A stretch of DNA of 64,000 nt from Anderseniella sp963787895 (GTDB lineage: Bacteria > Pseudomonadota > Alphaproteobacteria > Rhizobiales > Aestuariivirgaceae), in assembly GCA_963787895.1 (NCBI GenBank), contig CAWBEX010000005.1, positions 1 through 64,000 on the forward strand, written 5' to 3'. Below the pieces are notes generated by a model. It was not told where the DNA came from and did not search any database. It saw only the letters and a list, made by a program, of their open reading frames with translations. A program made the position numbers and the translations under genes. Of the stretch, positions 8,325 to 17,185 are shown piece by piece (the stretch's first letter is position 1; each line of letters starts with the position of its first letter).

Positions 8325-9326
8325 TCACACCTTCAGGATCAGCTTGCCAAAATTTTCACCCCGGTAGAGCATTCGCAAGGTGGCAGCGAAAGCATCCAGC
8401 CCACCCTCGCGCACGTCTTCCTTGAAGGACAGTTTGCCTTCCTTGTACCAATGCCCGAGCTTTTCGTAAGCCTCCGGATACTTGTCCAGAAAATCGAATA
8501 CGATAAAGCCCTGGACCCGCAACCTGTTGACCAGGATCGAGCGGAAGTTATACGGCCCGGGCACCGGAGCTGTGGCATTGTAAGCCGAGATCAATCCGCA
8601 GATCGCGATGCGGCCCTTGAAGTTCATCATCGGCATCACCGCGTCCAGAATATCGCCACCAACGTTTTCAAAGTCCACGTCAATGCCGTCCGGGCACGCC
8701 GCCTTCAGGTCATCCGCAAGCCAGCCGTTCTTGTAGTCGACAGCCTCGTCATAACCGAACTCGGATTTCAGCGCAGCGCACTTTTCCGGTCCACCGGCAA
8801 TACCCACTGTGCGGCATCCGTAGATCTTGCCAATCTGCCCAACCACCTGCCCCACAGCGCCAGAGGCGGCTGACACAACCAGTGTCTCGCCCTTCTTCGG
8901 CTCACCCACATAAGTCAAGCCGAGATAAGCCGTGAGGCCGGGCATGCCAAGGCCGCCAACCCAGGTTTGCAGCGGCGCAAGCGAAGTGTCGGCTCTGGTG
9001 ACGCCCTGCCCGTTGGTTACAGGGTGTGACTGCACCCCCAGCAGACCGGACACCGTATCGCCTTCCTTGAACTTGCTGTTACGCGAGGCTTCGACAGTGC
9101 CGGACACAAATCCCCGCATCACTTCTCCAATGCCGACCGGTGGCACATAGGACTTTGCATCGTTCATCCATCCACGCATCGCCGGATCAAGCGACACATA
9201 CGCTGACCTGACGCGAAACTCGCCATCTTGCGGGTCTGCGACAGGTTCTTCGGTAACGGTGAAATCTGCATCCATCACCTCGCCGTGCGGGCGTCTTGCA
9301 AGGCGGACCTGCTTGTTCATGGTCAT
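8325..9326 (-). CDS. NADP-dependent oxidoreductase, MDR superfamily (CurA/prostaglandin reductase type)
   Basis: A 333-residue medium-chain dehydrogenase/reductase starting MTMNKQVRLARRPHGEV behind AAGGGG. Hallmarks: SLDPAMRGWMND near residue 55, the Rossmann region TLVVSAASGAVGQVVGQIGK with the NADP-binding GIAGG, and DVDFENVGG. It has no zinc-ligand cysteines of the alcohol dehydrogenase type. These enzymes reduce the double bond of alpha,beta-unsaturated carbonyls with NADPH. Its ATG overlaps the TGA of the upstream MFS gene (ATGA), so the two are cotranslated. Confidence 0.9.
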   Translation of the reverse strand: MTMNKQVRLARRPHGEVMDADFTVTEEPVADPQDGEFRVRSAYVSLDPAMRGWMNDAKSYVPPVGIGEVMRGFVSGTVEASRNSKFKEGDTVSGLLGVQSHPVTNGQGVTRADTSLAPLQTWVGGLGMPGLTAYLGLTYVGEPKKGETLVVSAASGAVGQVVGQIGKIYGCRTVGIAGGPEKCAALKSEFGYDEAVDYKNGWLADDLKAACPDGIDVDFENVGGDILDAVMPMMNFKGRIAICGLISAYNATAPVPGPYNFRSILVNRLRVQGFIVFDFLDKYPEAYEKLGHWYKEGKLSFKEDVREGGLDAFAATLRMLYRGENFGKLILKV

Positions 9327-10516
9327 TGTGTTACCCCTTGTTTCAAACGTTGCTGGCGTGCTCTCAGCCACATGCCAATCAGGAACACACCGAAGCACAC
9401 AGCAAGTGAAAGCGGCAACCCCTGTGGCCCGAATGCATTCATCGCACCACCGGCAATCAGTGCGCCCATCAAGGCGCCAGCGCCCCACATGGTGGCAAAC
9501 GACGATGATCCGGCAATGAGCTCATGGCCGCTGTAGCGGTCTCCCAGAATGGCCAGGGCGCACGTGTAAATGCCATACCCGGAAGCCCCCGCCACGAACA
9601 GCACCGGCCACACCAGCCACGTTGTTGCAACCAGTGGCAGCAGTGCCAGCAGCACACCGGAAACAACCGCAAGCCACGCCAGCACAACTCGCCGGTTCAC
9701 GTTGTCGATGAGCCAGCCGATGGGCACCAGCAGCAGCACATTGCCAACGATGAGTACGGTCAGCAAATTTGCGGAAGCGGCAAGATCATACCCGAGACGG
9801 ATGCCGTATACCGGAATGAGCGACAGCGTCGCAGCATCAAACACGGCAAAGATGAAAACCGCCGCAAGCAGGATCGGCGCCATGGGAATGAACCGCGCAA
9901 TGTCGCTCCACCCGGCAGTTGGTTCTGTGGCAAGGCGCTCCTCGCGGATCATCGAAATCGGGATCATGGCAACCACCAGCACTGCAGCTCCGATTACAAA
10001 TGGCAGCCAACCGTCAATGCCGATCACCGAGATGATGGCAGGGCCTGCGCCGAAACTGGCGGCCAGCGCCGCACCATAGATGGCTACCACCTTGCCGCGC
10101 GAACCGGGGCTGGCAAATTTCACCACCCAGCTCTCCGACAGAACGAACAGCACCGAAACGACAATACCGTGCATGAAGCGCAGCACGAACCATGCTTCAA
10201 GCGAAGGCAGCAGCTTGTATGCCAACAGGATGAGCGCCGCCAGCAAGGCCGCCGTCATGGTCACATTTCGCGGCCCAAACCGCCTCGCCAGCACGGGTAT
10301 GAGGACAGAAAACAACAAGATGCCGAGCGGCGCCATGGCCGCATTCATGCCGATGACACTTTCGGATACACCGCGGCGTTCGAGCAACAGTGAGAGCAAC
10401 GGATAGGTCAGCCCCATGGCAAAACCAAACACGACAACGGCAGCGCACGCAGCAAACAGGTTACGGCGGCGCGCGGCGTCACTGATGCCAGGATTCGCAC
10501 TGTCTTTCATTATCAT
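9323..10516 (-). CDS. MFS transporter (paralogue 1 of 2)
   Basis: A hydrophobic protein of 397 residues from the ATG at 10516 (an ATG at 10567 is possible but adds a non-conserved leader). About 12 membrane segments; the first is LFAACAAVVVFGFAMGLTYP. Features of drug/sugar-type MFS carriers include SWVVKFASPGSRGKVVAIYG after TM4 and a long cytoplasmic loop before TM7. It is homologous along its length to the next gene upstream (GLTYPLLSLLLERRGVSE versus GLSYPLLNVLMEQRKVDA). Substrate unknown. Coupled by ATGA to the MDR oxidoreductase. Confidence 0.87.
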   Translation of the reverse strand: MIMKDSANPGISDAARRRNLFAACAAVVVFGFAMGLTYPLLSLLLERRGVSESVIGMNAAMAPLGILLFSVLIPVLARRFGPRNVTMTAALLAALILLAYKLLPSLEAWFVLRFMHGIVVSVLFVLSESWVVKFASPGSRGKVVAIYGAALAASFGAGPAIISVIGIDGWLPFVIGAAVLVVAMIPISMIREERLATEPTAGWSDIARFIPMAPILLAAVFIFAVFDAATLSLIPVYGIRLGYDLAASANLLTVLIVGNVLLLVPIGWLIDNVNRRVVLAWLAVVSGVLLALLPLVATTWLVWPVLFVAGASGYGIYTCALAILGDRYSGHELIAGSSSFATMWGAGALMGALIAGGAMNAFGPQGLPLSLAVCFGVFLIGMWLRARQQRLKQGVTQ

Positions 10517-10579
10517 TCCGCGACTGGACACGAGGCCATTTGCGCCGTCAAGCCGTCGTCGCGACATGGGGCTTATGCA

Positions 10580-11773
10580 TCAGCCGCGCCACTTCACCCG
10601 CACGAAATGGCCACCTGACACAATCAGACAAACTATGAACACACAGTAAGGCGCGGCCAGCAGCCACGGAAAAGTTTCGTGGCCCAGCGTGGAGAATGCC
10701 CAGCCTGTTGCCGGTGGACCCACAATTCCGCCAATGCCCCACATGGCAGCAACTGCAGCCGAACCTGCCACCAGCATCGGTCCCTTGAACCTGTCCCCCA
10801 GCGCCACCAGCGCCAGTGCATATATGGAGTAGGCAGATGTGCCGAGCAGCACAGCGAGCGGCCACATCACCCAGGTCTTGAGCACAAACGGCATGGCCAA
10901 CGACAAAACAACCGTTGCAACAGTTGCAATCCAGATGACGCCTTTGCGCGACCAGCGGTCAGCCAGCCAGCCAACAGCGATCTGGAACAGGGCAGCCCCG
11001 GTGATCGCCGTAGAGAGCAGCCACGCACCGGTCGTAAGGTCCAGCTGCATACGCAATGCATAGATGGGGAAGAAGGATAACATGACGGAATCAAACAGCG
11101 TCATGGTGAAAATGCCGAGCAAAAGGATGGGTGCGGCAATTGCAAAGCTCATCATGTTGACCCCGGCTTGATCGCCGTGGAACTCGTCCCCGCCCAGCCG
11201 CATCGCCAACAGAAACAACGCCGACAGGCTGATCATCAACGCGGCAACGCCAAACGGCAGGAAGCCCTGAACACCGGCAATTGGCAACACCGCAGTGCCG
11301 GCACCAAATCCAAGCGCCATCATGGTTGTATAAATGGCGGTGATCTTGCCGCGATGCTCATCAGGCGAGAAATGCATCAACCAGGCTTCAGACACTGAAA
11401 ACAAGGTAGCCGTGCCGACACCGAGTAAAAACCGCAAGCCGCACCAGACCCAGAAATTTTGTGTGGCACCCAGCGCCAGAATGGACGCCACCAGCATCAT
11501 CACACCGGCCCATGCAACCGGCGAGGAGTGCGTGCGCGCCAGGATTTTTGGCAACACGAGCCCGGCAGCAATAATGCCGAGCGGGCTCATGGCCGAATTC
11601 AACCCGATAAGCCATGCATCAACCTTGCGTTGCTCCATCAACACATTGAGCAGCGGATAGCTTAGTCCCAGCGCCATGTCGCAGATGAAAACCATGGCGA
11701 TTGCTGCAACAAGATTGCGGCGCACCTGACTGGACATGGCAGTGACATGTGGCTTCAGCGCTTCTAGGGCCAT
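10580..11773 (-). CDS. MFS transporter (paralogue 2 of 2)
   Basis: A 12-TM major facilitator protein of 397 residues, or 385 if it starts at the ATG at 11737 (MSSQVRRNLVAAIAMVFICD). Conserved stretches are shared with the adjacent paralogue: SEAWLMHFSPDEHRGKITAI after TM4 and GLNSAMSPLGIIAAGLVLP in TM2. The longer start overlaps the hemF stop by 10 bp. The tandem arrangement suggests duplication with divergence rather than a two-subunit pump, since each has a full set of membrane segments. Substrate unknown; the hemF neighbour does not prove a porphyrin substrate. Confidence 0.87.
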   Translation of the reverse strand: MALEALKPHVTAMSSQVRRNLVAAIAMVFICDMALGLSYPLLNVLMEQRKVDAWLIGLNSAMSPLGIIAAGLVLPKILARTHSSPVAWAGVMMLVASILALGATQNFWVWCGLRFLLGVGTATLFSVSEAWLMHFSPDEHRGKITAIYTTMMALGFGAGTAVLPIAGVQGFLPFGVAALMISLSALFLLAMRLGGDEFHGDQAGVNMMSFAIAAPILLLGIFTMTLFDSVMLSFFPIYALRMQLDLTTGAWLLSTAITGAALFQIAVGWLADRWSRKGVIWIATVATVVLSLAMPFVLKTWVMWPLAVLLGTSAYSIYALALVALGDRFKGPMLVAGSAAVAAMWGIGGIVGPPATGWAFSTLGHETFPWLLAAPYCVFIVCLIVSGGHFVRVKWRG

Positions 11774-12657
11774 TTGACGGACGGTGGCATGGAAGACAGG
11801 ATAGAGTCGACATTGCCGCCTGTTTTCAGTCCGAACAGCGTGCCGCGGTCATACAACAAATTGAATTCGACATAACGCCCGCGCCGCACCATTTGCTCTT
11901 CGCGGTCAGCATCGCTCCACGGCGTGTCCAGATTGGCACGTACGATGTCGCAATAGACCTTTTCGAAGGCCAGCCCCACATCCTTGGTAAAGGCCAGATC
12001 AGCGTCCCACTTTCCACTATCGAGATAGTCATAGAAGATGCCACCGATGCCACGCGGCTCGTTGCGGTGTTTCAGCCAGAAATACTCATCGCACCATTCC
12101 TTATAGCGCTTGTAGTCGGCCACCTCGTGCGCGTCACAGGCCGTCTTGAAGGCGGCATGAAACGATTGTGAGTCAGGATCCTCCTGGGTGCGCCTGCGCA
12201 TCAGCACCGGCGTCAGGTCGCCACCGCCGCCAAACCAGGATTTCGAGGTAACCACGAATCGGGTGTTCATATGGGCAGTCGGCACATTCGGGTTCCACGG
12301 ATGCGCAATCAGCGAGATGCCCGATGCCCAGAAGCGCGGGTCCTGTTCCGCACCCGGAATCTGCTTGCGGAACTCCTCGGAAAACTCTCCATGCACGGTT
12401 GAGCAGTGCACGCCAACCTTTTCGAAAACGCGCCCCTTCATGATCGACATGACGCCGCCGCCGCCGTGATTGTCGCGTTCCCAAGGCGTGCGCTCAAACC
12501 GCCCGTCCGGCTCATTTGCGTGCGGGCCGGTTGAAAGCCCGTCCTCTATAGCCTCGAAACTGGCGCAAATCCGGTCGCGCAGATGCTCAAACCATTTCCT
12601 TGCCTCAGCCTTGTTCGGTTCAAGCAGGGTATGAATGTCTGTGGTGCTAGTGTTCAT
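11764..12657 (-). CDS. hemF: Oxygen-dependent coproporphyrinogen III oxidase
   Basis: A 297-residue aerobic coproporphyrinogen oxidase converting coproporphyrinogen III to protoporphyrinogen IX with O2 in haem synthesis. Signature runs are RTPWERDNHGGGGVMSIMKG near residues 57-76, STVHGEFSEEF, VPTAHMNTRFV, WFGGGGDLTPV and RGRYVEFNLLYDRGTLFGLK at the C-terminus. The start MNTSTTDIHT at 12657 is preferred; an in-frame ATG 12 bp upstream exists. It leads a minus-strand run with two MFS genes, an MDR enzyme and a flavin reductase. Confidence 0.97.
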   Translation of the reverse strand: MNTSTTDIHTLLEPNKAEARKWFEHLRDRICASFEAIEDGLSTGPHANEPDGRFERTPWERDNHGGGGVMSIMKGRVFEKVGVHCSTVHGEFSEEFRKQIPGAEQDPRFWASGISLIAHPWNPNVPTAHMNTRFVVTSKSWFGGGGDLTPVLMRRRTQEDPDSQSFHAAFKTACDAHEVADYKRYKEWCDEYFWLKHRNEPRGIGGIFYDYLDSGKWDADLAFTKDVGLAFEKVYCDIVRANLDTPWSDADREEQMVRRGRYVEFNLLYDRGTLFGLKTGGNVDSILSSMPPSVKWP

Positions 12658-12696
12658 GGGCAACACCAATAACCCGAGTTGCCCTGGATGAAAAGG

Positions 12697-13632
12697 TCAG
12701 CCCTTCACGTATGCCGGAATATCTATCATGCCCTTTGGCGCTGCCGGGTTGACCCGGAAATCCACTTTGCGCAGGACCCTTTGCGACCTGCCAAGCCTCA
12801 GCTTCTTGTGGGCAAGAGCAAAGGCAGCCTTGGGGTAGACATGAATGCCGTCAGGTGCTGCGGACAGGGTCTTCATGCCCAGTCCGCGGCGCAACACGCC
12901 ATTGGCGTAATTGACCGCATAGGAGTTGCGGATCTCATTGGTCCAGTGCTCGGAGGTCACGGAGATGTTCAGGCAATCAGCGTTCTCGATGCGGTGCGGG
13001 CCGTTCAACGGCCAGGTCAATGCCTCACCCGGTTGTAGATCAAACACCTCGGCGTGATCATCGAACGACTTCCGGTATGGAATTTCCTCTTCGGTCAGGC
13101 CGAGGATGATACCCTCAAGGCATTCCTTCGACAGAAATGGATCACGCGGAGGGTAGACGTAAACCCGCTTCACCCCTTCGATCTGCCAGAGCGACTGGCC
13201 AGGCACATCAGCATGATAAAACACCTGCACCTTGGGCGATGAGATCAGAATACCGATCTGTCCCTTGAAGAGGTCCAGACCGGGTATGACGGCTTCGAAC
13301 TCGCTGAACACCTGCTCCAGCAATTTCTGGTAGCGGGAATCCGTTTGCCCAACCTTGCGCATGTTCAGCCACATACGGCCATTTTTGATGGCTTCAATGG
13401 TATCAGCCCCACTGACATCACCAACTTCACCTTCACGCCATTCCGGATTGTCGTGATCATACCCCATGGTGTTTATGTTGTAGCTGGCGGGCGGGAGCTT
13501 CTCGATCAGCGCTGCAAGCGCTTGATGCGTGAACAGACCGGTTTGCTTCAGCCGGTGATTGAACAGCACTGTCTTGTTGCCGAAATCATTCGACTTCTGC
13601 TCAGTCCAATCAGCCAGAATTGAATATGCCAT
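12697..13632 (-). CDS. JmjC/cupin-like domain protein
   Basis: A 311-residue protein starting MAYSILADWTEQKSNDFGNK behind GAGGAG. The core has a double-stranded beta-helix with a probable metal triad HxD...H: FYHADVPGQSLWQIEG supplies His and Asp, and WPLNGPHRIEN the distal His. This resembles JmjC-like Fe(II)/2-oxoglutarate oxygenases (hydroxylases of proteins or small molecules). The substrate is unknown. The gene lies 39 bp upstream of hemF in the same direction and may be cotranscribed, giving two oxygen-dependent enzymes in one unit. Confidence 0.7.
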   Translation of the reverse strand: MAYSILADWTEQKSNDFGNKTVLFNHRLKQTGLFTHQALAALIEKLPPASYNINTMGYDHDNPEWREGEVGDVSGADTIEAIKNGRMWLNMRKVGQTDSRYQKLLEQVFSEFEAVIPGLDLFKGQIGILISSPKVQVFYHADVPGQSLWQIEGVKRVYVYPPRDPFLSKECLEGIILGLTEEEIPYRKSFDDHAEVFDLQPGEALTWPLNGPHRIENADCLNISVTSEHWTNEIRNSYAVNYANGVLRRGLGMKTLSAAPDGIHVYPKAAFALAHKKLRLGRSQRVLRKVDFRVNPAAPKGMIDIPAYVKG

Positions 13633-13738
13633 GCCGCCACTCCTCGCATTTGCAACTGCCATGAACTGCATGTGCCCGTTTCATTCAGGGACAACGCAAA
13701 ATCTTCAGGCTTGGTGTGTGCAAGGCGGGTGCCAGTTG

Positions 13739-14188
13739 CTACACCCACGCGGTCTGGCGCATCGCCTCGCCAGTAATCATCGCGCACGCCACAGCCACAT
13801 TGAGCGAGCGTGTGCCCGGCTGCATCGGCACCTGAACAAGATGATCGGCTGCAGCATGCACCCCAGGCGGCACTCCCGCGCTCTCACGGCCCATCACCAG
13901 AATGTCGCCGCGCCGGAAAGTGAAGGCCGTGTAAGGTGATTCCGCCGCGGTTGTGGCCAGAACAATCCGGCTTTCGCCAATCGATTGCCGGAAAATCTCC
14001 CAATCTGGCTGCCGCACCACATCAGCCTGAGCAAGATAGTCCATGCCCGCACGGCGGAAATCACGACTGTTCCAGACAAATCCGGCAGGCTCGATGATGT
14101 GCACCCGCAAGCCCAAACACGCCGCCATACGCACAATTGTGGCGGTATTCTGTGCTATATCCGGCTGATAAAGTGCAATATCGATCAT
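13739..14188 (-). CDS. trmL: tRNA (cytidine/uridine-2'-O-)-methyltransferase, TrmL family
   Basis: A 149-residue SPOUT methyltransferase, close to the normal TrmL length, that modifies the wobble base (position 34) of certain leucine tRNAs using SAM. Visible features: IALYQPDIAQNTATIVRMAA at the N-terminus, HIIEPAGFVWNSRDFRRAGMDY, the knot signature GDILVMGRESAGVPPGV, and QVPMQPGTRSLNVAVACAM near the C-terminus. It is divergent from petA with a 225-bp shared upstream region that contains a palindrome. Confidence 0.95.
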   Translation of the reverse strand: MIDIALYQPDIAQNTATIVRMAACLGLRVHIIEPAGFVWNSRDFRRAGMDYLAQADVVRQPDWEIFRQSIGESRIVLATTAAESPYTAFTFRRGDILVMGRESAGVPPGVHAAADHLVQVPMQPGTRSLNVAVACAMITGEAMRQTAWV

Positions 14189-14198
14189 CTTCGGCTTT

Positions 14199-14210
14199 GT
14201 GTTGCAACAC
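14199..14210. promoter_or_regulatory. 12-bp perfect palindrome between trmL and petA
   Basis: GTGTTGCAACAC is perfectly self-complementary and lies 11 bases before the trmL start and about 200 bases before petA. Its core TGTTGCAACA is repeated at 413-422. It could be a repressor operator, but no matching regulator is known to me, so the role is inferred. Confidence 0.3.
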
Positions 14211-14413
14211 TGCGCAATTGTCCATAGCCGGTTTCACCAGTGTGGCGCAGCCTGCAAGTGATGAAAAACCGCGTGGACTGCGACACTTCACATCTAGACT
14301 TTCGCTCGTGTGAGTGCCACAACGCGGTCCAATCTTGCACTTTATGCGGCGCGAGTGCGGCGTGTGCGGTGCAAGCAAGGTAACAAACAGCGCAACAAGC
14401 AAGGGGTTTGCCT

Positions 14414-14974
14414 GTGTCTACTGCTGAAGCACCAGACGAGAGCCGTCGCGATTTCCTATACATTGCCACAGGTGCCGCAGGCGCCATTGGCGCAGCATCA
14501 CTGGCGATCCCGCTGATCGACCAGATGAACCCGTCAGCCTCAGTGCTGGCGCTGGCATCCACCGAAGTGGACCTGGCTCCGATTGCCGAAGGCCAGTCGA
14601 TCACAATCACATGGCGCGGCAACCCGGTCATCATCCGTCATCGTACGGCAAAGGAGATCGAAGAAGCCAAGAGCGTCAATGTCGATGACCTGCCCGACCG
14701 CAATGCGCGCAATGCCAACATTGCCGAGGGCTCGCCTGCGACCGACGAAAACCGCGTTGTGGACGGCAAGGAACAGTATCTGGTGCAGATGGGCGTTTGC
14801 ACCCACCTGGGCTGTGTGCCGATAGGCAACGAAGGCGAATACGATGGCTGGTTCTGCCCATGCCATGGCTCGCACTATGATACCGCAGGCCGCATTCGCA
14901 AGGGCCCTGCACCGGAAAACCTGCCGGTGCCGCCGCTCAAGTACATCGAAGACACCAAGATCGTCATTGGCTAA
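14414..14974 (+). CDS. petA: Ubiquinol-cytochrome c reductase iron-sulfur subunit (Rieske)
   Basis: The Rieske subunit of the cytochrome bc1 complex, 186 residues. The start is GTG at 14414, placed behind AAGGGG at 14401-14406; the alternative TTG at 14408 is too close to that site. A twin-arginine-like N-terminus (DESRRDFLYIATGAAGAIGA) carries the membrane anchor. The 2Fe-2S ligands are in box I CTHLGC (near residues 129-134) and box II CPCHGSHYD (near 148-156). It is the first gene of petABC, 15 bp before petB. Confidence 0.97.
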   Translation: MSTAEAPDESRRDFLYIATGAAGAIGAASLAIPLIDQMNPSASVLALASTEVDLAPIAEGQSITITWRGNPVIIRHRTAKEIEEAKSVNVDDLPDRNARNANIAEGSPATDENRVVDGKEQYLVQMGVCTHLGCVPIGNEGEYDGWFCPCHGSHYDTAGRIRKGPAPENLPVPPLKYIEDTKIVIG

Positions 14975-14989
14975 GGGGAGCTACCACCA

Positions 14990-16249
14990 ATGAGCGGACA
15001 TTCCACATACAATCCGACCAACCCAGTGATGAAGTGGCTTGACGACCGTCTGCCGCTGCCGCGCCTGATGTATGACAGCTTTGTCTCATACCCGGTGCCG
15101 CGCAACCTGAACTACTGGTACACCTTCGGCGGCATCTTGATGATCATGCTGGTTTCGCAGATCATCACCGGTATCGTGCTGGTCATGCACTACACCCCGC
15201 ACGTTGACATGGCGTTCGACTTTGTTGAACACATTCGCCGCAACGTGAACTACGGCAATATCCTGCAGAAGTGGCACGCAGTCGGCGCTTCATTCTTCTT
15301 CATCGCGGTATACATCCATATTGCCCGCGGCATGTACTACGGCTCCTACAAGGCACCACGCGAGATATTGTGGATGCTTGGTGTGGCAATCTTCCTGATC
15401 ATGATGGCCACCGGGTTCATGGGTTACGTGCTGCCGTGGGGCCAGATGAGCTTCTGGGGCGCCAAGGTCATCACCAACCTGTTCTCCGCCGTGCCGTTCT
15501 TCGGCGAGCCTATAGTGACCTGGCTGTGGGGCGGTTTCTCGGTAGACAACGCCACCCTGCAACGCTTTTTCTCGCTGCACTACCTGCTGCCGTTCGTTCT
15601 TGTAGGCGTGGTTATTCTGCACGTCTGGGCGCTGCATGTGACCGGACAGACCAACCCTACGGGCGTTGAAGTAAAGTCTGGTCAGGATACGGTAACCTTC
15701 ACTCCCTATGCCACACTGAAAGACTCATTCGCGCTGTGCGTGTTCTTCATCATATTCACCGCGTTTGTGTTCTACGCACCCGACTACCTCGGCCACTCGA
15801 TCAACTACGAAAAGGCCAACCCGTTGTCGACACCGGCCCATATCGTGCCTGAATGGTACTACCTGCCGTTTTACGCAATTCTGCGCGCGGTGCCTGACAA
15901 GCTGCTCGGTGTGGTAGCCATGTTCGGCTCGATCGCAATCTGGTTCCTGTTGCCATGGCTGGACACCTCGAAAGTTCGCTCGGCCACCTACCGGCCAATA
16001 TACAAGCAGCTGTTCTGGATCATCCTGATCGTCTTCTTCGCCCTCGGCGTGGTTGGCGCCAACCCGCCGGAAGGCTGGTGGATTACCGCAGGCCGGATAC
16101 TGACATTCTACTACTTCCTGCACTTCCTCGTCCTGCTGCCGCTCGTTGGCCTGCTGGAAACACCGAAGCCATTGCCGTCGTCCATTTCGGACGCAGTGCT
16201 GGCCAAGAACAGCAAGAACAGCGCAGCCTCTGCGCAGCCGGCAGAATAG
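14990..16249 (+). CDS. petB: Cytochrome b of the bc1 complex
   Basis: A 419-residue integral membrane subunit carrying both b haems and the quinol oxidation and quinone reduction sites. Haem-ligand helices are visible around WHAVGASFFFIAVYIHIARG and LHYLLPFVLVGVVILHVWAL. The PEWY motif of the quinol-oxidation site is in VPEWYYLPFYAILR, and the quinol site loop in GYVLPWGQMSFWGAKVI. Shine-Dalgarno AAGGGGAG lies 9 bases before the ATG. It lies between petA and petC and is cotranscribed. Confidence 0.98.
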   Translation: MSGHSTYNPTNPVMKWLDDRLPLPRLMYDSFVSYPVPRNLNYWYTFGGILMIMLVSQIITGIVLVMHYTPHVDMAFDFVEHIRRNVNYGNILQKWHAVGASFFFIAVYIHIARGMYYGSYKAPREILWMLGVAIFLIMMATGFMGYVLPWGQMSFWGAKVITNLFSAVPFFGEPIVTWLWGGFSVDNATLQRFFSLHYLLPFVLVGVVILHVWALHVTGQTNPTGVEVKSGQDTVTFTPYATLKDSFALCVFFIIFTAFVFYAPDYLGHSINYEKANPLSTPAHIVPEWYYLPFYAILRAVPDKLLGVVAMFGSIAIWFLLPWLDTSKVRSATYRPIYKQLFWIILIVFFALGVVGANPPEGWWITAGRILTFYYFLHFLVLLPLVGLLETPKPLPSSISDAVLAKNSKNSAASAQPAE

Positions 16250-16275
16250 CTGCAGCCTTCAGGAGACTTGAAGAG

Positions 16276-17127
16276 ATGAAAAAATTGAAGAACCTGTTTG
16301 CTGCGGTAACGCTCGGGGCCTCCGTGGTACTTGGCTCCACCGCTGCACTGGCTGCCGGTAAGGTGAGCAACGCAGAAGACGTGAAATTCTCGTTCGAAGG
16401 CGTGTTCGGCAAGTTTGACAAAGCCCAGTTGCAACGTGGCTTCCTGGTCTACAAGGAAGTTTGCTCCGCCTGCCACGGTATGGAGCAGATGTACTATAGA
16501 AACCTGATGGAAAGCGGTGGTCCTGAACTGACCGAAGCTCAGGTGAAGGCCATTGCCGCCGGTTATGAAATCACTGACGGACCGAATGCCGACGGCGAGA
16601 TGTTCGAGCGCCCCGGCGTGCCTTCCGACAAGTTCAGGATGCCGTTTCCCAACGAAAAGGCAGCACGCTCTGCCAACGGTGGTGCATATCCTGTGGACCT
16701 GTCACTGATCACCAAGAAACGTGAAGGTTTTCACTATCCCTGGTACGTGTCTCCGTTCATCAAGCTGGTAACAGGAAATGGTGGCCCGGAATATGTCCAC
16801 GCCGTATTGACCGGCTACCAGGATGCACCCGCTGAGCACGCTGAAGAAGCTCCTGAAGGCAAGTACTACAACCCGTACTTCGCTTCCGGCCCCTGGATAT
16901 CCATGGCTCCTCCATTGAGTGAAGGTGCCGTTGAATATGCTGAAGGTCAGCCAGCTGCAACTGTCGAACAAATGGCGACAGACGTGTCAGCCTTCCTGCA
17001 TTGGGCCAGCGAGCCGAAGATGGAACAGCGCAAGTCCATCGGCTTCATGGTACTTGTTTACCTGGCCGTGCTGGCGTTGCTTCTGTACCTCACCAAGAAA
17101 CGCGTCTGGGGCCGTGAACCGCACTAA
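16276..17127 (+). CDS. petC: Cytochrome c1 of the bc1 complex
   Basis: A 283-residue cytochrome c1. The signal peptide MKKLKNLFAAVTLGASVVLG is followed by the haem-binding CSACH (Cys63, Cys66, His67) and the axial Met in GPWISMAPPLSEG. A C-terminal membrane anchor (IGFMVLVYLAVLALLLYL) ends in a basic tail. A longer frame extends upstream to 15955, but the ATG at 16276 behind AGGAGA gives the signal peptide and normal length. It ends the operon before a strong terminator. Confidence 0.97.
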   Translation: MKKLKNLFAAVTLGASVVLGSTAALAAGKVSNAEDVKFSFEGVFGKFDKAQLQRGFLVYKEVCSACHGMEQMYYRNLMESGGPELTEAQVKAIAAGYEITDGPNADGEMFERPGVPSDKFRMPFPNEKAARSANGGAYPVDLSLITKKREGFHYPWYVSPFIKLVTGNGGPEYVHAVLTGYQDAPAEHAEEAPEGKYYNPYFASGPWISMAPPLSEGAVEYAEGQPAATVEQMATDVSAFLHWASEPKMEQRKSIGFMVLVYLAVLALLLYLTKKRVWGREPH

Positions 17128-17159
17128 AGACTTGAATGGCCAATTGACGAAATAACAAG

Positions 17160-17185
17160 GCCCGGATGGCAACATCCGGGCTTTT
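17160..17185 (+). terminator. Intrinsic terminator of petABC
   Basis: GCCCGGATG (17160-17168) and CATCCGGGC (17173-17181) form a perfect 9-bp stem with the tetraloop GCAA, followed by TTTT. It lies 33 bp after the petC stop and abuts the stop of the convergent DUF2269 gene. Confidence 0.93.

Noticed and set aside
9524..10393. Open plus-strand frame of 289 codons opposite the first MFS gene
   Set aside because: It is rich in His, Gln, Asn and Arg, as expected for the antisense of membrane-protein codons, and has no start signal.
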